Assembly (NCBI GenBank): GCA_021820825.1
Contig: JAKADD010000097.1
Coordinates: forward strand, 1 to 8,131
Direction of reading: 5' to 3'
Length of the DNA: 8,131 nt
DNA from: Bacillota bacterium
GTDB lineage: Bacteria > Bacillota > Bacilli > Alicyclobacillales > SLC66
Shown here in pieces: positions 5,492 to 8,131 of the stretch (positions within the stretch are counted from its first letter, which is position 1; the number at the start of each line of letters is the position of its first letter). Under the pieces are notes generated by a model, which worked only from the letters and a program-made list of their open reading frames with translations, ran no database searches and was not told the DNA's origin. The position numbers and the translations under genes were made by a program.

Positions 5492-5517
5492 ATTTCGCAG
5501 TCTCGCCAAAATGAGGT
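5487..5517. repeat. 9-bp dyad around the spoIIQ -10 box
   Basis: ACCTCATTT (5487-5495) and AAATGAGGT (5509-5517) are exact reverse complements with 13 bp between them, centred at 5502. The centre is the predicted -10 box (5498-5507). One arm overlaps the ribosome site and the other lies in the -35/-10 spacer. Only one arm should be transcribed, so a DNA operator is more likely than an RNA hairpin. Confidence 0.6.
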
Positions 5518-5527
5518 AGCCTTAAAC
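5498..5527 (-). promoter_or_regulatory. Sigma-F (or sigma-G) promoter of spoIIQ
   Basis: The minus strand has GTTTA at 5523-5527, 15 bp, then GGCGAGACTG at 5498-5507. These match the forespore sigma-F consensus GYWTA and GGNNANAHTR at every defined position, with the usual 15-bp spacing. spoIIQ is sigma-F-controlled in Bacillus. The last bases of the -10 box lie 19 nt from the GTG start. Confidence 0.8.
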
Positions 5528-5555
5528 AAGTTTGTCCAAAAATAGGGCCGTCTGC

Positions 5556-8131
5556 TTATCCGATCATCAACAGCTCGCGAATTTCCTGCTCCGTGAGCGC
5601 GGACAGCGACTCATCGCCAGGCTGGATGACCTGGCTTATCAGGTCTTTTTTCCGCTGTTGCAACTCATATATTTTTTCTTCGATCGTTCCCTGCGTCAGC
5701 AACCGGATAACCTGCACTACCTTTTTCTGTCCGATTCGATGCGCCCGATCTGTGGCCTGCTGTTCAACAGCCGGATTCCACCAGAGATCGTAAAGCAGCA
5801 CCGTATCCGCCCCCGTCAAATTGAGCCCGGTTCCGCCCGCTTTCAGGGAGATGAGAAAGATATTCTGTTCCCCATCGTTAAAGCGGTCGCATAATTCGAC
5901 GCGTTCGCTCGGCGGCGTTTTTCCATCCAGGTAAAAACTGGACAATTCACGCTGTTCCAGTTCTCTGCGCAAAATTCCCAGCATCCCCGTGAACTGCGAG
6001 AAAATCAGCATGCGTTTCCCGCCGCTCAGACACTCATCGACGATTTCAAGCAACTGTTCGAGTTTGCCTGAACCGCCAGAGTAATTTTCCACAAACAGCG
6101 ACGGATGGCAACAGAGCTGGCGCAACCGGAGAATGCCAGCCAGTATTTTCATGCGGCTCTTTTGCAACCCTTCGGTCTGAAGCTGCGCTGCGGTTTCTTT
6201 CTGTAAAGTGGACAGGTAGGCCAGATACAGCTTTTTTTGTTCTGTAGTGAGTTCGGTTGGCTGCAGTGTTTCGATCTTCTCAGGCAATTCTTTCAGCACT
6301 TCCGTCTTCATTCTGCGCAACAGGAAAGGACGGATCCGTTTGGCCACCTTTTCATTGGACAAGTCGGCAAACGCCTTCCTGCTCGGGAATAGTTCCGGAA
6401 ATACGACATCGTAAATAGACCATAACTCGTCCAGCGAATTTTCCACAGGTGTTCCGGTCAACGCAAAGCGGTGATGGGCGACAATCTGCTTGACAGCTTG
6501 AGCGGTCTGGGTGTTGTGGTTTTTAATCGCCTGCGCCTCATCCAGAATGAGTGTATAAAACCGCTGCCTGACATACATCTCCGCATCCCTGCGCAGAAGC
6601 GGATAGGAGGTGATCACGACATCGGCGTTTGCCAGATCGTCAAGCAGCTCGCTTCTTTGCTCTCTGTCTCCGACAGCGATCACCACTTTTAGACCAGGTG
6701 CAAATTTAATCAGTTCATTTCTCCAGTTAAACGTGAGCGAAGCTGGACAGACGATCAGTGTGGATAACCCCGCCGCCCGGCTTGACTCCTGTTCAGACTG
6801 GATAAAAGCGATGCTTTGCAGGGTTTTGCCGAGTCCCATGTCATCTGCCAGAATACCGCCAAAATGGTAGTGTCCAAGCGTCTTCATCCACTGAAATCCG
6901 TACTTCTGGTAGTCGCGCAACACCTTGGACAGATGTTCGGGCAGCGGAAAATCAAGATTGTCTGGGTGCTTTAGATTATCCAGCAGTTGACGGAGCGGTT
7001 TGCCCAGTTTTATGTTTGTTCCCTGCTCTTCAGACCCCAGCAGATGGAATCCGCGAATCACCGGCAACTCCAGGCGGGATCCTTTAATCTGCGTCTTGCG
7101 GATATCCAGTCCCTGCAACAAATCGTCAATCTGTGCAAAACCCTCTGTCTCCAGAGACAGATAGCTGCCGTCAGAAAGACGATAGTATTTCTTTTTCTCC
7201 ACAATCGACCGCAAAACCTCGCGAATCTGCTGATCATCTATGCCTTCGATATCAAAGCTGATGTCGAGCCAATTTGTTTTGTTGTTGATGTCGGCCTGCA
7301 CCTTCGGCTGGTGTGGATACGCCTGGAAAATCAACCTGAGCGCGGATGTCACAAACACTTCCGCCATACTTTCTAAACGCGGGATTAAATGATGCATAAA
7401 GTGATACACAGCATCTTCGTCGTCGGTGTGCAACTCTTTCCCGTTATACGATAAATGCGACTGTTCGAGGAGAGCCATAAACATTCTTTCCCGCTCGACA
7501 TCGCGCAGCAAAATACGCTCTGCCCGCTCTTGTCGCTTCGCACTGGACAGGGGGTCGATCACCGTGTCGCCGTACACATACTCCAGCCTGGCTAAAAGAC
7601 GGTCGCCGTCCCGATCGAGATAGAGTTTGATGTGCAGCGGCTCATCCACGATTTTGTTGGCGATCTGCTTGGCAATTTCCATTTTCCCGAGTTTTTTTAG
7701 TCCCGGCACCACCCGTTCCATGAACGGTTCAATCTGTTCCTGAGAGATGAACAGACGGTGGCTGGAGAGATTGGCCAACATCGCCTTGAGATCGGAAAGC
7801 CGTTCCAGCGACTCCCGATCCATGACATGCACCGTGCAGCCCTCAACAGCGCAGCCGTACTCTTTCAGGACTATAACGTCCGCCAGTCCCTCGATGTCCA
7901 GCTGATACCCTTTGGAAGGCGTATTGTCCAACTTGCTGACGAGGCCAATCGGTTCATCTGTAGACAACAATTGCCCAGCCGACAGCGCATTCTGTTCAAG
8001 ACGCACCGAAGACTCTGCAAAATAGGGCAGCAGCCTGTTCCAAATGTGCGGCGGCAGCAGAAGCAGGCGATCGTTTTGCAACCCATAATGAACATAGTAG
8101 TTGCTTTGTATGTCGCGATAGAGCGCTTCAC
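5556..8131 (-). CDS. SNF2-family DEAD/DEAH-type helicase, N-terminus beyond window
   Basis: The visible 857 residues are the C-terminal part of a bacterial SWI2/SNF2 ATPase, a DNA translocase that uses ATP hydrolysis. Counting from the first complete codon (8127-8129), about 45-385 looks like the bacterial SNF2-associated region. The ATPase core follows: Walker A DDMGLGKT at 429-436, CPASLTFNW from 461, DEAQ box at 530-533, TGTP at 558-561. The C-terminal lobe has SLKAGGTGLNL at 761-771, DLWWNP at 781-786 and the arginine-finger motif QATDRAHRIGQ at 791-801. All catalytic motifs are intact. The frame is open to the right edge, so the TTG at 8079-8081 is internal; bacterial relatives often carry an N-terminal SWIM zinc finger, which would be off-window. 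The stop is 29 nt before the spoIIQ -35 box, with no clear terminator, so some read-through into spoIIQ is possible. Its role (DNA repair, transcription recycling or defence) cannot be told from this window. Confidence 0.93.
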   Translation of the reverse strand, partial: EALYRDIQSNYYVHYGLQNDRLLLLPPHIWNRLLPYFAESSVRLEQNALSAGQLLSTDEPIGLVSKLDNTPSKGYQLDIEGLADVIVLKEYGCAVEGCTVHVMDRESLERLSDLKAMLANLSSHRLFISQEQIEPFMERVVPGLKKLGKMEIAKQIANKIVDEPLHIKLYLDRDGDRLLARLEYVYGDTVIDPLSSAKRQERAERILLRDVERERMFMALLEQSHLSYNGKELHTDDEDAVYHFMHHLIPRLESMAEVFVTSALRLIFQAYPHQPKVQADINNKTNWLDISFDIEGIDDQQIREVLRSIVEKKKYYRLSDGSYLSLETEGFAQIDDLLQGLDIRKTQIKGSRLELPVIRGFHLLGSEEQGTNIKLGKPLRQLLDNLKHPDNLDFPLPEHLSKVLRDYQKYGFQWMKTLGHYHFGGILADDMGLGKTLQSIAFIQSEQESSRAAGLSTLIVCPASLTFNWRNELIKFAPGLKVVIAVGDREQRSELLDDLANADVVITSYPLLRRDAEMYVRQRFYTLILDEAQAIKNHNTQTAQAVKQIVAHHRFALTGTPVENSLDELWSIYDVVFPELFPSRKAFADLSNEKVAKRIRPFLLRRMKTEVLKELPEKIETLQPTELTTEQKKLYLAYLSTLQKETAAQLQTEGLQKSRMKILAGILRLRQLCCHPSLFVENYSGGSGKLEQLLEIVDECLSGGKRMLIFSQFTGMLGILRRELEQRELSSFYLDGKTPPSERVELCDRFNDGEQNIFLISLKAGGTGLNLTGADTVLLYDLWWNPAVEQQATDRAHRIGQKKVVQVIRLLTQGTIEEKIYELQQRKKDLISQVIQPGDESLSALTEQEIRELLMIG

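Noticed and set aside
5528..5555. Terminator after the SNF2 helicase
   Set aside because: The 28 nt between the stop and the spoIIQ -35 box has a short T-run but no stable stem before it.
8079..8081. TTG as the start of the SNF2 helicase
   Set aside because: The frame stays open for the 16 codons to the window edge, with protein-like sequence, and relatives are longer at the N-terminus.

Overview
The window looks like a chromosomal segment of a motile, endospore-forming member of the Bacillota. The evidence is a block of sporulation, cell-shape and flagellar rod genes in an order familiar from Bacillus (spoIIQ, spoIIID, mbl, flhO, flhP). The fairly high GC, Ala-rich flagellar proteins and GTG starts would fit an Alicyclobacillus-like or related lineage, but that placement is inference. 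I see no tRNA, rRNA, CRISPR or insertion sequence.

Layout, left to right. Positions 1-150 are a leader with a 9-bp direct repeat and a weak possible promoter. A two-domain sigma-70-type factor (151-801, +) follows. A perfect 18-bp inverted repeat (815-882) lies between its end and the end of the converging minus-strand block. On the minus strand, in transcription order from the right edge, come: an SNF2-family helicase whose N-terminus lies beyond the window (5556-8131), spoIIQ (4768-5478), an intrinsic terminator, spoIIID (4223-4531), mbl (3111-4130), an flhO-like rod gene (1875-3095) and an flhP-like rod gene (919-1743).

How the genes fit together. spoIIQ carries a textbook match to a sigma-F (forespore) promoter, and spoIIID a good match to a sigma-E (mother-cell) promoter. 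The clean terminator between them keeps the two compartment programmes apart. No terminator is visible after spoIIID, so mother-cell transcripts could run into mbl and the flagellar rod genes. mbl and flhO are 15 nt apart and almost certainly co-transcribed.

The points most worth a second look are: a ~110-residue internal duplication that makes the FlhO-like protein 406 aa instead of about 270; a SpoIIQ whose LytM site has lost even the HxH histidine pair; a 9-bp dyad wrapped around the spoIIQ -10 box; a structured mbl leader holding a SpoIIID-consensus match; and the perfect palindrome at the convergent junction. I do not see a wholly new multi-gene system; the novelty is in these variations on conserved genes.
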